NCBI GenBank assembly: GCA_900318205.1
Contig: ONJS01000006.1
Span: 1 to 64,000 of the forward strand
DNA length: 64,000 bases
DNA from: an uncultured Prevotellaceae bacterium
Lineage (GTDB): Bacteria; Bacteroidota; Bacteroidia; Bacteroidales; Muribaculaceae
Direction: 5' to 3'
Shown: piece by piece, positions 49,830 through 59,323 of the stretch
Layout: the number at the start of each line of letters is the position of its first letter
How positions within the stretch are numbered: the stretch's first letter is position 1
Position numbers and translations under genes: made by a program
Notes under the pieces: model-generated
What the model saw: only the letters and a program-made list of their open reading frames with translations
Database searches by the model: none
Told to the model about the DNA's origin: nothing

Positions 49830-50166
49830 CAAAAAAAACTACTTTTTCCAAGCCAGCAGCGCTCCCTCTCCTCCTGCAGCCTGCATCTGCACATTGAACC
49901 GCACGCTAAAGTTCCAAGCCGCAAAATCCAATACGATCGTGCTCACATCCATGGATTGGAAGACAAGAAAGAAGAATAGATTTTATTTCATTGATAACCA
50001 ATAAACTGCCTTCACAACTATTCTAAAAAAACTCAGTGTCTTTGCGTGAAGTTATCCGTTGGAAGGGTTGCCACCCCAAGGCGAAGCCCAACTTGGCGGG
50101 TACGGGAGACGGGAGATTTTGCGTCTCTACAGGGAGGACGCAACCCAAAACCTAAAGCTTAAACAA
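49830..50166. other. Intergenic stretch between the YtxH cluster and uvrA
   Basis: No gene visible. It contains a sequence resembling the arms of the 27923 foldback (CTCAGTGTCTTTGCGTGAA at 50032-50050), a decayed GAGACGC palindrome (50106-50131) and heptamer-like CCTAAAGCTTAAAC near 50151-50163. Confidence 0.5.
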
Positions 50167-50198
50167 TTTGGTTTTCTCACGAAAAAGCCGTACCTTTG
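50167..50198 (+). promoter_or_regulatory. Promoter of uvrA
   Basis: TTTG (50167-50170), 20-base spacer, TACCTTTG (50191-50198). It leaves about 14 bases before the ATG at 50219 and excludes an in-frame start at 50168. Confidence 0.75.
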
Positions 50199-50218
50199 CG
50201 GGCTCAATTTTTCCAGCA

Positions 50219-53017
50219 ATGGCTACCAGAGGAGACATCATTATCAAGGGGGCCCGCGTCAACAACCTGAAGGACGTTGACGTGGCGATACCACGCGGCA
50301 AGTTTGTCGTCGTGACGGGCCTGTCAGGCAGCGGCAAGTCGTCGCTCGCCTTCGACACCCTATATGCCGAGGGGCAACGCCGCTATGTCGAGAGCCTATC
50401 TTCCTATGCCCGCCAGTTCATGGGGCGCATGAGCAAGCCTGATTGTGATTTTATCCGCGGTCTGCCACCTGCCATCGCAGTTGAGCAGCGCACCGTCACG
50501 CGCAACTCGCGCAGCACGGTAGGCACGAGCACCGAGATCTACGACTACCTCAGGTTGTTGTTTGCCCGCGTGGGCAAGACCTATTCGCCCATCTCAGGAG
50601 AAATTGTCAAGAAGCATACCGCCAACGATGTCATCGACACCATTAACACCTATCCCGACGGCACCCGCCTGGCACTGTTGACCGAAGTCATTGTTCCTGA
50701 GGGCCGCGACCTGCGCACGCAGCTCGACATCCTTGTCAAGGGCGGCTACTCTAGGCTGATGACGCGCGACGGACGTTTCATCGACATCTCCCAGGTCATG
50801 GAAACCGAGGGCAACATCAACGCTGCCGACTACCGTCTGCTCATCGACCGTATGGCAGTGACTCACAGCCGCGACGACGAGATGCGCCTGCTGGACTCCT
50901 TGCAGACAGCTTTCTACGAGGGCAAGGATGAGTGCATCGTCGTTGTATGGCAGCAGGACGGCACGCTGGCAGAGCACCGTTTCTCCAAGCGTTTTGAACT
51001 GGACGGAATGACCTTTGACGAGCCGAGCGACCTGATGTTCAACTTCAACAATCCCATCGGGGCGTGCCCCACGTGTGAAGGCTTCGGCAGCGTGATTGGC
51101 ATTGACGAGAACCTGGTGATTCCCGACAGGAGCCGCTCGGTGTATGACGATGCCGTCATGTGCTGGCGTGGCCAGGTGATGGGCGAGTGGAAACGTGAGT
51201 TCATCCATGTTGCAACACGGCACAATTTCCCCATTCACAAGCCTTATCACGAGCTGACACAGGAGCAACGCGACCTGCTGTGGCACGGCACGGGCGATAG
51301 TGAGTGGAGCGGCATCGACGGCTTCTTTGAGTGGGTAAAGAGTAAATCCTATGCCATCCAATTCCGCGTGCTGCTGGCCCGCTACCGCGGCAAGACTGTT
51401 TGTCCCGACTGCCACGGCACGCGCCTTAAGCCCCATGCCCAATATGTCAAGGTGGGCGGCATGACCATCAGCGACCTGGTGCGCATGCCCGTCAAGGACC
51501 TGGCACAATGGTTTGCCCAGCTGACACTTGACGAGACCGATGCGCTGATAGCCAAACGACTGCTCACCGAGATCAACAGCCGTCTGGACTATCTGTGCGA
51601 GGTCGGTGTGGGTTACCTCACGCTCGATCGCCTGTCGGCGACCTTATCGGGCGGCGAGAGCCAGCGCATCAATCTGGCAACTGCTCTGGGCAGTTCGCTC
51701 GTCGGCTCGGTCTATATCCTCGACGAGCCCTCCATAGGTCTGCACCCACGCGACACCCACCGCCTGATCCACGTGCTGCGCATGCTGCAGCAGTTGGGCA
51801 ACACGGTGGTCGTCGTCGAGCATGACGAGGACATCATCCGCAGCGCCGACTATCTCATCGACGTGGGACCCGAGGCGGGACGCAAAGGCGGCAGAATCAC
51901 CTATCAAGGTCCCGTGGACCGTCTTGCCGACGCCACCGAGAGCTACACCGCCCGTTACCTCACCGGCACGATGACCATCCCCGTCCCCAAACGGCGCCGT
52001 CCATGGAACCAGTATATCGAGGTCAAGGGCGCAACGCACAACAACCTCAAGAACATCAACGTCAAGTTCCCGCTGGGCGTGATGACTGTGGTTACCGGTG
52101 TCAGCGGCTCGGGTAAATCTACCCTCGTGGGCAAGATCCTCTACCCTGCCCTAGCCCGTCAGCTGGATCAGACCGCTGACGCCCCTGGCAGTTTCAGCGG
52201 CATCGGTGGCGACCTGAGTCGCCTGCAGGCCGTGGAATTTATCGACCAGGGACCCATCGGCAAGAGCACGCGCAGTAACCCTGCGACCTACTTGAAGGCC
52301 TTTGACGAGATACGCCAGTTGTTCGCCCAGCAGCAACTGTCCAAGCAGATGGGCTATAATGCCGGCTTCTTCTCGTTCAACTCGCCTGGCGGCCGTTGCG
52401 AGGAGTGCAAGGGCGAGGGCACTATCACCATCGAGATGCAGTTCATGGCGGACATCACCTTGACCTGTGAGGCATGCCACGGCAAGCGTTTCAGCCGCAA
52501 CGCTCTTGACGTGACCTTCCGTGATAAGACCATCAGTGATGTGCTCGACATGACCGTGAACCAGGCCATTGAGTTCTTCAGCGAGTCCAACACCTATAAC
52601 GAGCACAAGATTGTGCGTCGCCTCAAGCCGTTGCAGGATGTCGGCTTGGGCTATATCAAGCTGGGACAGTCGTCATCGACCCTGTCGGGCGGTGAGAACC
52701 AGCGCGTGAAACTGGCCTACTACTTGAGTGGTGAACGCCAGGGCAACACGTTGTTTATCTTCGACGAGCCGACGACGGGTCTGCACTTCCACGACATCAA
52801 CACGCTGATGCGCTCATTTGACCAACTCATCGGCAACGGCCACACGGTGGTCATCATCGAGCACAACCTTGACGTCATCAAGTGTGCCGACCACATTATC
52901 GACCTCGGTCCCGAGGGCGGCGACAAGGGCGGCAATATCGTCGTCGAGGGTACACCCGAGCAGATTGCCCAGTGCAAAGAGAGTTACACGGGCCGTTTCC
53001 TTGCCGAAAAACTTTAA
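50219..53017 (+). CDS. uvrA: Excinuclease ABC subunit UvrA
   Basis: 932 residues from the ATG at 50219 ([20 protein letters not shown]). Two ABC ATPase modules: Walker [15 protein letters not shown] and [13 protein letters not shown], signatures [12 protein letters not shown] and [12 protein letters not shown], Walker [14 protein letters not shown] and [13 protein letters not shown]. Zinc-binding CxxC pairs are [24 protein letters not shown] and CEACHGKR. It detects helix-distorting lesions and loads UvrB. An AlkD-like repair gene follows 122 bases downstream. Confidence 0.98.
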   Translation: MATRGDIIIKGARVNNLKDVDVAIPRGKFVVVTGLSGSGKSSLAFDTLYAEGQRRYVESLSSYARQFMGRMSKPDCDFIRGLPPAIAVEQRTVTRNSRSTVGTSTEIYDYLRLLFARVGKTYSPISGEIVKKHTANDVIDTINTYPDGTRLALLTEVIVPEGRDLRTQLDILVKGGYSRLMTRDGRFIDISQVMETEGNINAADYRLLIDRMAVTHSRDDEMRLLDSLQTAFYEGKDECIVVVWQQDGTLAEHRFSKRFELDGMTFDEPSDLMFNFNNPIGACPTCEGFGSVIGIDENLVIPDRSRSVYDDAVMCWRGQVMGEWKREFIHVATRHNFPIHKPYHELTQEQRDLLWHGTGDSEWSGIDGFFEWVKSKSYAIQFRVLLARYRGKTVCPDCHGTRLKPHAQYVKVGGMTISDLVRMPVKDLAQWFAQLTLDETDALIAKRLLTEINSRLDYLCEVGVGYLTLDRLSATLSGGESQRINLATALGSSLVGSVYILDEPSIGLHPRDTHRLIHVLRMLQQLGNTVVVVEHDEDIIRSADYLIDVGPEAGRKGGRITYQGPVDRLADATESYTARYLTGTMTIPVPKRRRPWNQYIEVKGATHNNLKNINVKFPLGVMTVVTGVSGSGKSTLVGKILYPALARQLDQTADAPGSFSGIGGDLSRLQAVEFIDQGPIGKSTRSNPATYLKAFDEIRQLFAQQQLSKQMGYNAGFFSFNSPGGRCEECKGEGTITIEMQFMADITLTCEACHGKRFSRNALDVTFRDKTISDVLDMTVNQAIEFFSESNTYNEHKIVRRLKPLQDVGLGYIKLGQSSSTLSGGENQRVKLAYYLSGERQGNTLFIFDEPTTGLHFHDINTLMRSFDQLIGNGHTVVIIEHNLDVIKCADHIIDLGPEGGDKGGNIVVEGTPEQIAQCKESYTGRFLAEKL

Positions 53018-53033
53018 CAAACTACGAATTGCC

Positions 53034-53107
53034 TCACGCTAAGACGCTAAGTCGCTAAGTTTTTTTATATGGCATCCGCAATGTAGAGACGCAAAATTTT
53101 GCGTCTC
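53034..53107. repeat. Composite repeat after uvrA
   Basis: CTCACGCTAAGACGCTAAG with GTCGCTAAG and a T-run (53034-53066), the leader GGCATCCGCAATGTAG (53071-53086), and a perfect 22-base palindrome GAGACGC...GCGTCTC (53086-53107). The first part matches an outer arm of the 27923 foldback. The T-run may help end uvrA transcripts. Confidence 0.65.
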
Positions 53108-53139
53108 ACAAGCGACGACAATGACTCACAATATTTTTT

Positions 53140-53709
53140 ATGGATACTGACAACAAGCTAGAAATATTACGTGGTATCAGGAAGGAGTTTTTTGCCTTCC
53201 GCAACGGAATCGTTGCCGATACGCTCAGGAAAGCGGGTGACCCCCACACGATGATTATGGGGTGCCTGCTGGTGGACATCAGCGGCATCGCTTCACGTTT
53301 TGGCGAGGCTATCGGTGAGGCTGAGCAGCGAGCTGCCATCGCCAGCGAATTGTGGAGCGACACCAATTCCCGTGAGTGCCGCCTGGCTGCTCCCATGCTC
53401 TACCCTGCCGACATGATGACGCTGGAACTGGCGGTGAAGTGGTGCGAGGCCGTCGAAACGGTTGAGGTCGCTGACAACCTGTGCCACAAGCTGATGCGCA
53501 AAATTCCCGATGCCGATACGCTCTTCCGCCAACTCATCGCACAGGACAAACCGTTGGTCAAGTACACGGGATACCGCCTGTTGCTCAACCTGCTCCTGTT
53601 GGGTAAAGTGCAGCCCAACGACTCGCTCAAAGCCATCGTCGAGAGCGATACCGAGCAAGCCCAACAACCGCTGAAGTCACTTCTAAAAGATATCCTGGAA
53701 GAGTTGTAA
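53140..53709 (+). CDS. DNA alkylation repair (AlkD/HEAT-repeat) family protein
   Basis: 189 residues, all helical, resembling AlkD-type HEAT-repeat glycosylases: 'DNKLEILRGIRKEFFAFRNG', 'AIASELWSDTNSRECRLAA', 'ELAVKWCEAVETVEVADNLC'. The family flips out alkylated purines; this member is shorter than typical AlkD (about 230 residues) and its catalytic residues cannot be confirmed by eye. It is next to uvrA and converges on hemW with a 9-base gap. Confidence 0.72.
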   Translation: MDTDNKLEILRGIRKEFFAFRNGIVADTLRKAGDPHTMIMGCLLVDISGIASRFGEAIGEAEQRAAIASELWSDTNSRECRLAAPMLYPADMMTLELAVKWCEAVETVEVADNLCHKLMRKIPDADTLFRQLIAQDKPLVKYTGYRLLLNLLLLGKVQPNDSLKAIVESDTEQAQQPLKSLLKDILEEL

Positions 53710-53718
53710 TTAATCCTC

Positions 53719-54855
53719 CTATTCGTCCCACATGAGGTCGCGGATAATGCTGTCGCTGAGCATAATGCCGTCACGCGTCAAGACGTAGCGGCCGTCCTCG
53801 GTCACACGCAGGTTTCCCGCCTCAACGTGCCGTGCCGCCTCGCGAATGAAGTATCGCCAAGCCTCGTCGCCGAAGTCCATGCGCAGCCACTCAGCATCCA
53901 CGCCCAGTGCTGTCCTCAGTCCCAACATCACGCGCTCGTCATAGCGTTCACTGCGCGATAATTCCTCAAGTTCACAAGCCAATTCACCAGCCAAAACCTT
54001 ATCCATGTACTGGCGAAGGTCATGCGGGTTCCACCTCCTCACCTTGCCGTCATAACTGTGCGCTGCTGCACCGAGGCCCAAATAGGGCGTGTCATCCCAG
54101 TAGGAGGAATTATGGCGGGAGTGATAATCAGGCAAGGCGAAGTTGGATATTTCATAATGCTCATAGCCAGCCGCTTGCAATTCATCTACAAGGATGCGAT
54201 ACATCTCCAAGCATTGCTCCTCAGGCACTTCAACGACCTCGCCTCGTTCGCGCTGCCGCCACAGGCGAGTACCCTCCTCATAAGTCAGTCCGTAGGCCGA
54301 AATATGCTGAGGTTTCAATGCGATAGCCTGCTCTACCGAAGCCGTCCATGAGGCAACCGTCTGTCCTGGCAGACCGAAGATGAGATCAATGCTGATGTTG
54401 TTGATACCCGCTGCGCGCAGATTGGCGACAGCATCCATCGCCTGACGCGCCGTGTGACGGCGACCTATCAACCGCAGAATCGGATCCTCGAACGACTGCA
54501 CGCCCATACTCACGCGATTTACACCGAGAGCAGCCACGCCACGACACCACTCGGGTGTTACGTCGTCGGGATTGGCCTCGACCGTAAACTCCTCAACGTC
54601 AGACAGGTCAAGCGATTCACGCAGACCATCAATCAATCGCGACAACAAGGGCAAAGGCAGCTGCGACGGCGTACCACCACCCAGGTAGAGCGTCTTGACC
54701 TGGGCATCACACAACTCACCACGTCGCAGCCGCGCCTCGGCTACCACTGCTTCAACGTAGGAAGTACCGGCATCGGCCAATTGCAACGTCGAGAAAAAGT
54801 CGCAGTAGCTGCAACGACTCGCACAAAACGGAATATGGACATAAACTCCTGCCAT
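53719..54855 (-). CDS. hemW: Radical SAM heme chaperone HemW (coproporphyrinogen III oxidase-like)
   Basis: 378 residues. MAGVYVHIPFCASRCSYCDF carries the CxxxCxxC motif plus the following Cys-Asp-Phe typical of HemW/HemN. 'TLYLGGGTPSQLPLPLLSRL' and 'RVSMGVQSFEDPILRLIGR' are conserved SAM-binding blocks, and the C-terminal HemN domain follows. HemW delivers heme to respiratory proteins; it lacks the extra N-terminal residues of true HemN. Divergent from the EF-G2 gene. The promoter sits directly against its start codon. Confidence 0.93.
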   Translation of the reverse strand: MAGVYVHIPFCASRCSYCDFFSTLQLADAGTSYVEAVVAEARLRRGELCDAQVKTLYLGGGTPSQLPLPLLSRLIDGLRESLDLSDVEEFTVEANPDDVTPEWCRGVAALGVNRVSMGVQSFEDPILRLIGRRHTARQAMDAVANLRAAGINNISIDLIFGLPGQTVASWTASVEQAIALKPQHISAYGLTYEEGTRLWRQRERGEVVEVPEEQCLEMYRILVDELQAAGYEHYEISNFALPDYHSRHNSSYWDDTPYLGLGAAAHSYDGKVRRWNPHDLRQYMDKVLAGELACELEELSRSERYDERVMLGLRTALGVDAEWLRMDFGDEAWRYFIREAARHVEAGNLRVTEDGRYVLTRDGIMLSDSIIRDLMWDE

Positions 54856-54862
54856 AGCGATG

Positions 54863-54894
54863 CAAAGATACTATTTTCTCATGATACCACCAAA
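54863..54894 (-). promoter_or_regulatory. Promoter of hemW, nearly leaderless
   Basis: Minus strand TTTG (54894-54891), 20-base spacer, TATCTTTG (54870-54863). The start codon is at 54855, so transcription should begin within a few bases of the ATG. Confidence 0.7.
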
Positions 54895-54949
54895 GAAGGG
54901 CAAAAGCGACAAAACCACACCAGGTGAATCAGGACAACGCAAATTCCGC

Positions 54950-54994
54950 AAGAGAGCTAAAAACCTAAAAACTTAGAGTTTAATCATCCGCCAA
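54950..54994. repeat. Heptamer string followed by CATCCGCCA
   Basis: GCTAAAAACCTAAAAACTTAGAG leads into TTTAATCATCCGCCA. The combination of heptamer string and (G)CATCCGC repeats what is seen at 24306 and 27352. Confidence 0.5.
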
Positions 54995-55059
54995 CATATG
55001 GGGACAAGGGCCGTTTTGGCATATTTTTGGGCATTGTTAAAAATTTCCTTTTAATAATG

Positions 55060-55090
55060 TTGAGTTTCTCAACAAAAAGTAGTAATTTTG
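55060..55090 (+). promoter_or_regulatory. Promoter of the EF-G2 gene
   Basis: TTG (55060-55062), 20-base spacer, TAATTTTG (55083-55090). The leader is about 60 bases. GTTGAGTTTCTCAAC (55059-55073) is a small palindrome over the -33 element and could be an operator. Confidence 0.65.
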
Positions 55091-55156
55091 CAGGCTGTTT
55101 AGCGAACTGAACAACAATTCACTATATAACAACCATTTAACAACAAAATCAAACTA

Positions 55157-57316
55157 ATGAAGGTTTACAAAACAAACGAGATTAAGAACATCTCTCTCGT
55201 CGGTGGCAAGGGCGCTGGTAAGACCACTCTCACCGAGTCTATCCTCCTTGAGGGCGGCACAATCAGCCGCAGGGGTACTGTTGATGGCGGTAACACCGTC
55301 AGTGACAACACCCCGGTTGAGAAAGAGTATGGTTACTCTGTTTCCTCTACCGTGTTCTATGCCGAGAAGAACGGCAAGAAGCTCAACTTCTTTGACTGCC
55401 CGGGCAGTGACGACTTCGTGGGTAACACCGTTACCGCTCTTAGCGTTACCGACACCGCCGCGCTGGTAGTTGACGGCCGCAATGGCGTCGAGGTAGGCAC
55501 CATGAACAACTTCCGCACCGTTGACCGCATCGGCAAGCCGCTGATGTTCGTCATCAACCGCCTCGAGGACGAGAAGTGTGACTTTGACAACGTTTATAAC
55601 CAGCTGCGCGAGACCTACGGCAACAAGGTTGTTGCCCTCCAGTTCCCCGTGAACGCAGGCCCCGGCTTCAACAGCGTGGTTGACGTGCTGGCTATGAAGC
55701 AATATACCTGGCCCAAGGACGGCGGTAAGGCTACTGCTGCCGACATCGACGGCGCATTCGCCGACAAGGCCGAGGAGTACCGCATGGCACTGCTCGAGAT
55801 GGCTGCCGAGAACGATGAGGAGCTGATGATGAAGTTCCTCGACGAGATGACGCTGACCGAGGAGGAGACCATCAAGGGTATCCGTCTGGGTATGGTTGAC
55901 CGCAGCATCTTCCCCGTCGTACTGGTAAGCGCCGAGAACAATATCGGTACCGACCGTATGCTCGACATCATGAGCATCATCGTTCCTGACGTGACCGAGA
56001 TGCCCGCTCCCAAGAACGCCAACGGTGACGAGGTTCCCTTCGACGAGAGCGCACCCGTGAGCATATTCTTCTTCAAGACTTCGGTAGAGAGCCACATCGG
56101 TGAGGTTTCCTACTTCAAGGTAATGAGCGGTACCCTCAAGGCTGGTGCCGACCTGACCAACATGAACCGCGGCAGCAAGGAGCGCCTTGCTCAGATCAAC
56201 GTGGTTTGTGGCCAGAACAAGACCCCGATCGACGAGCTCCACGCTGGTGACATCGGTGCTGCTGTGAAGCTGAAAGATGTTCGCTGCGGCAATACCCTCA
56301 ACGAGAAGGGCTGCGAGCACATCTTTGACTTCATCGCTTATCCCGCTCCCAAGTATCAGCGCGCCATCCGCGCCCTCAACGAGAGCGAGACCGAGAAGCT
56401 GGGTGCCGTCCTCAACCGCATGCACGAGGAGGATCCCACGCTGTTGATCGAGCAGAGCAAGGAGTTGCGTCAGACCATCGTTTCAGGTCAGGGCGAATTC
56501 CACCTGCGCACTCTGAAGTGGAACATCGAGAACAACGACAAGATCCAAATCGAGTATCAGGAGCCCCGTATCCCCTACCGCGAGACCATTACCAAGGCTG
56601 CCCGTGCCGACTATCGTCACAAGAAGCAGTCTGGTGGTAGCGGCCAGTTTGGTGAGGTTCACCTGATCGTGGAGCCCTATCGCGAGGGTATGCCTGAGCC
56701 CGACACCTATAAGTTCGGTAACCAGGAGTACAAGATGAACATCAAGGACAAGCAGGAAATCCCCATGGAATGGGGCGGTATGCTGGTTGTCTATAACTGT
56801 ATCGTCGGTGGTGCCATCGATGCACGCTTCATCCCCGCCATCGTTAAGGGTATCATGGACCGCATGGAGCAGGGCCCGTTGACCGGTAGCTACGCTCGTG
56901 ACGTGCGCGTCTGCATCTACGATGGTAAGATGCACCCGGTTGACAGTAACGAAATCTCCTTCCGTCTGGCAGCTCGTAACGCCTTCTCCACCGCATTCCG
57001 CGATGCTAACCCCAAGGTTCTCGAGCCCGTCTATGACGTTGAGATCCTGTTGCCCGCTGACTGCATGGGTGGTGTACAGAGCGACCTGCAGGGCCGCCGC
57101 GGCATCATGATGGATATGTCGAGCGCCAACGGTCTGGAGCGCGTTAAGGCCCGCATCCCCCTGAAGGAGATGTCGAGCTACAGCACCTCTCTGAGCTCTA
57201 TCTCAGGTGGCCGCGCTTCATTCAGCATGAAGTTCTCGAGCTACGAGCTCGTGCCCGCCGACGTGCAGGCTCAGCTGCTCAAGGAGTACGAGGAGAGCAA
57301 GCAGGACGAGGATTAA
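55157..57316 (+). CDS. EF-G paralog (EF-G2) with altered GTPase motifs
   Basis: 719 residues with all five EF-G domains ('GQGEFHLRTLKWNIENN', 'ITKAARADYRHKKQSGGSGQ', 'LKEMSSYSTSLSSISGGRAS'). Domain I: G1 GGKGAGKTT is intact, but the switch I block reads EKEYGYSVSSTV, G3 is DCPGSDDF (Ser84 where canonical EF-G has the catalytic His), and G4 is NRLE instead of NKxD. This matches the Bacteroides EF-G2 type, for which translation without GTP hydrolysis and a role in gut colonisation have been reported. Ordinary full-length ORF with strongly biased, ribosomal-like codons. Terminator directly downstream. Confidence 0.93.
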   Translation: MKVYKTNEIKNISLVGGKGAGKTTLTESILLEGGTISRRGTVDGGNTVSDNTPVEKEYGYSVSSTVFYAEKNGKKLNFFDCPGSDDFVGNTVTALSVTDTAALVVDGRNGVEVGTMNNFRTVDRIGKPLMFVINRLEDEKCDFDNVYNQLRETYGNKVVALQFPVNAGPGFNSVVDVLAMKQYTWPKDGGKATAADIDGAFADKAEEYRMALLEMAAENDEELMMKFLDEMTLTEEETIKGIRLGMVDRSIFPVVLVSAENNIGTDRMLDIMSIIVPDVTEMPAPKNANGDEVPFDESAPVSIFFFKTSVESHIGEVSYFKVMSGTLKAGADLTNMNRGSKERLAQINVVCGQNKTPIDELHAGDIGAAVKLKDVRCGNTLNEKGCEHIFDFIAYPAPKYQRAIRALNESETEKLGAVLNRMHEEDPTLLIEQSKELRQTIVSGQGEFHLRTLKWNIENNDKIQIEYQEPRIPYRETITKAARADYRHKKQSGGSGQFGEVHLIVEPYREGMPEPDTYKFGNQEYKMNIKDKQEIPMEWGGMLVVYNCIVGGAIDARFIPAIVKGIMDRMEQGPLTGSYARDVRVCIYDGKMHPVDSNEISFRLAARNAFSTAFRDANPKVLEPVYDVEILLPADCMGGVQSDLQGRRGIMMDMSSANGLERVKARIPLKEMSSYSTSLSSISGGRASFSMKFSSYELVPADVQAQLLKEYEESKQDED

Positions 57317-57341
57317 TCCCCAGTTCTACACATTATATAAT

Positions 57342-57382
57342 AATGGGTGCCCCGCCAGTCGGGACACCCATTATTATCTTTT
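57342..57382 (+). terminator. Terminator of the EF-G2 gene
   Basis: AATGGGTGcCCCG (57342-57354) pairs with CGGGaCACCCATT (57360-57372), followed by ATTATCTTTTTAT. Confidence 0.85.
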
Positions 57383-57449
57383 TATCTAGATTGAAAACAC
57401 ACTTGGGAAAAAACGTAAAAGAATTAGACTATCGGCGATTTTCACCTTT

Positions 57450-57533
57450 GATACCAGGATGAACCAAGATGGCAAGTTGTCCATCAGCGACGTAGCAACA
57501 CTGATCGACCTCATCATGAATAACGACATATAA
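57450..57533 (+). pseudogene. Remnant of a dockerin-like calcium-binding repeat
   Basis: The frame reads DTRMNQDGKLSISDVATLID, then LIMNNDI and TAA at 57531-57533. DxNxDGxxSISDVxxLI is the dockerin/EF-hand-like signature found at the C-terminus of many secreted Bacteroidetes proteins. Only about 27 codons are recognisable; the frame upstream is open but shows no secreted domain. A perfect 12-base stem (57566-57615) follows as its old terminator. Probably what is left of a deleted gene. Confidence 0.5.
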
Positions 57534-57565
57534 GACCTGCTGCCTGTTACCAGAATATCACCAAC

Positions 57566-57620
57566 AGTTGCATCCGCGTTTACTCGACTTTATGAGCATT
57601 CATGCGGATGCAACTGCTCT
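57566..57620 (+). terminator. Hairpin/terminator after the dockerin remnant
   Basis: AGTTGCATCCGC (57566-57577) pairs perfectly with GCGGATGCAACT (57604-57615) around a 26-base loop, followed by GCTCTTTAA. The T-run is weak. Confidence 0.55.
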
Positions 57621-57729
57621 TTAACTCTGAACCCCGAAATACTAACCCGACTTCTCTGTCCCATTTGGCTGCAAAAGTGGGCGTTTTAACATTTGACGTT
57701 AAATTTTTCAGCAAAAAGTGAAACAAAAT

Positions 57730-57760
57730 TTTGTTTTTTCACAATAAAGTGTTAATTTTG
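57730..57760 (+). promoter_or_regulatory. Promoter of rprX-rprY
   Basis: TTTG (57730-57733), 19-base spacer, TAATTTTG (57753-57760); the leader to the ATG at 57808 is about 41 bases. Confidence 0.75.
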
Positions 57761-57807
57761 CCGTTGATTGTTAAAATCAAGGTTTTAAAATAAACAAAGA
57801 AACTCTC

Positions 57808-59307
57808 ATGAAGAGATCTACGATATGGATATTGACGGTAGTGATGGCGATCGCCCTGCTGGGACTGCTCGCCATGCAGATCGTCTATATGGAAAAGATG
57901 GTTGACATGCGCAACAGTCAGTTCAGCGAGATTGTGATGCGCAGCCTCTATAGTGTATCGACGATGCTGGAGCAGAACGAGACCAAGTACTTCCTTGACA
58001 AAGACCTGGCCGAAGCCGAGCAGATGTATTCAGGCATCAGCGAGAACAGTTTCAGCTTTGGCGAGAGCAAAGAAGCCAATATCGACACGACACTCAACAC
58101 CGAGGATCCCGCCAACCTGCGTCCCGCCAACCGCAACACATTGAAGGACTTGAACGACAGCTACCAGCATAAGCAGGAAATCCTCAGGGGACAATTCCTG
58201 TACCAGAAGAGCCTGCTCTATGAGGTCATCTTGACCATCCTCAACCACTCCAGTGACCGCCCCATCCAGGAGCGCGCCGACAGTGCCACGGTAGCCAGCT
58301 ACCTGAGGTCGGAACTTGAATTCAACGGCCTGTCGCTTCCTTTTGAATTTGCCATCGTGAACCGCACCAATGGCGTTGTCTATAAGACAAGCGGCTATTC
58401 CCCGATGAGCCAAGCCGATGTTTACAGCCAGGTGCTGTTCCCCAATGACCCGAAGAACAAGCGTAATACCCTGAACGTCACCTTCCCCAACAAGAGCGAC
58501 TACATCTTCTCGTCGGTGAAGTTCCTGGTGCCCTCGCTGGCTTTTACCTTCCTGTTGCTGGGCGTGTTCCTGTACACCATCTCGGTGGCCTTCAAGCAGA
58601 AGAAGCTGAGCGAGATCAAGAACGACTTCATCAACAACATGACGCACGAGTTCAAGACGCCCATTTCGTCCATCTCGATTGCTGCCCAGATGCTCAACGA
58701 CGACAGTGTGCGCAAGAGCCCCGAGATGCTCAAGCACGTGTCGGGCGTCATCAACGACGAGACCAAGCGCCTGCGCTTCCAGGTCGAGAAAGTGCTGCAG
58801 CTCTCGCTGTTTGACCGCAAGAACGCTACCATGCGCCTTGAGGAAGAGGACGCCAACGCCAACATCTACAATGTCATCAACACCTTCAAGCTGAAGGTCG
58901 AGAAATATGGTGGCCACATCAATGCCAACCTTGACGCCGAGGATCCCATCATCAACGTGGACAGGATGCATTTCACCAACGTGATCTTCAACCTGCTGGA
59001 CAACGCCGTCAAGTACCGCCGCGAGGACGTGCCACCCGAGCTCACCGTTACTACGGTCAATCCCGACGAGGACCACATCCAGATCACCGTCGCCGACAAC
59101 GGCATCGGCATGAAGCGCGAGGACCTGAAGAAAATCTTCGAGAAGTTCTACCGCGTCTCGACCGGCAACCTGCACGACGTGAAGGGCTTCGGCCTCGGTC
59201 TGGCCTATGTCCACAAGATGATAGACCTCTTCGGCGGCTCGATCCGTGCCGAGAGTGAGGTGAATCAAGGATCGAAATTTATTATCACATTACCACTATA
59301 CAAATAA
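57808..59307 (+). CDS. rprX: Sensor histidine kinase, RprX-like
   Basis: 499 residues. Membrane helix 1 (IWILTVVMAIALLGLLAMQ, about 6-24), periplasmic sensor of about 220 residues, helix 2 (VPSLAFTFLLLGVFLYTISV, about 242-262), HisKA with NNMTHEFKTPISSIS (His near 284), and HATPase with N-box VIFNLLDNAVKYR, G1 DNGIGM and G2 'GFGLGLAYVHKM'. All catalytic boxes are intact, unlike the regulator at 13212. The order with an OmpR regulator 17 bases downstream and the sequences of both match the RprX/RprY system of Bacteroides. Confidence 0.92.
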   Translation: MKRSTIWILTVVMAIALLGLLAMQIVYMEKMVDMRNSQFSEIVMRSLYSVSTMLEQNETKYFLDKDLAEAEQMYSGISENSFSFGESKEANIDTTLNTEDPANLRPANRNTLKDLNDSYQHKQEILRGQFLYQKSLLYEVILTILNHSSDRPIQERADSATVASYLRSELEFNGLSLPFEFAIVNRTNGVVYKTSGYSPMSQADVYSQVLFPNDPKNKRNTLNVTFPNKSDYIFSSVKFLVPSLAFTFLLLGVFLYTISVAFKQKKLSEIKNDFINNMTHEFKTPISSISIAAQMLNDDSVRKSPEMLKHVSGVINDETKRLRFQVEKVLQLSLFDRKNATMRLEEEDANANIYNVINTFKLKVEKYGGHINANLDAEDPIINVDRMHFTNVIFNLLDNAVKYRREDVPPELTVTTVNPDEDHIQITVADNGIGMKREDLKKIFEKFYRVSTGNLHDVKGFGLGLAYVHKMIDLFGGSIRAESEVNQGSKFIITLPLYK

Positions 59308-59323
59308 TTAAAACAAAAACATT

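Noticed and set aside
55154-56425. 423-codon open frame on the minus strand opposite the EF-G2 gene
   Set aside because: Antisense shadow caused by biased codon use in EF-G2.
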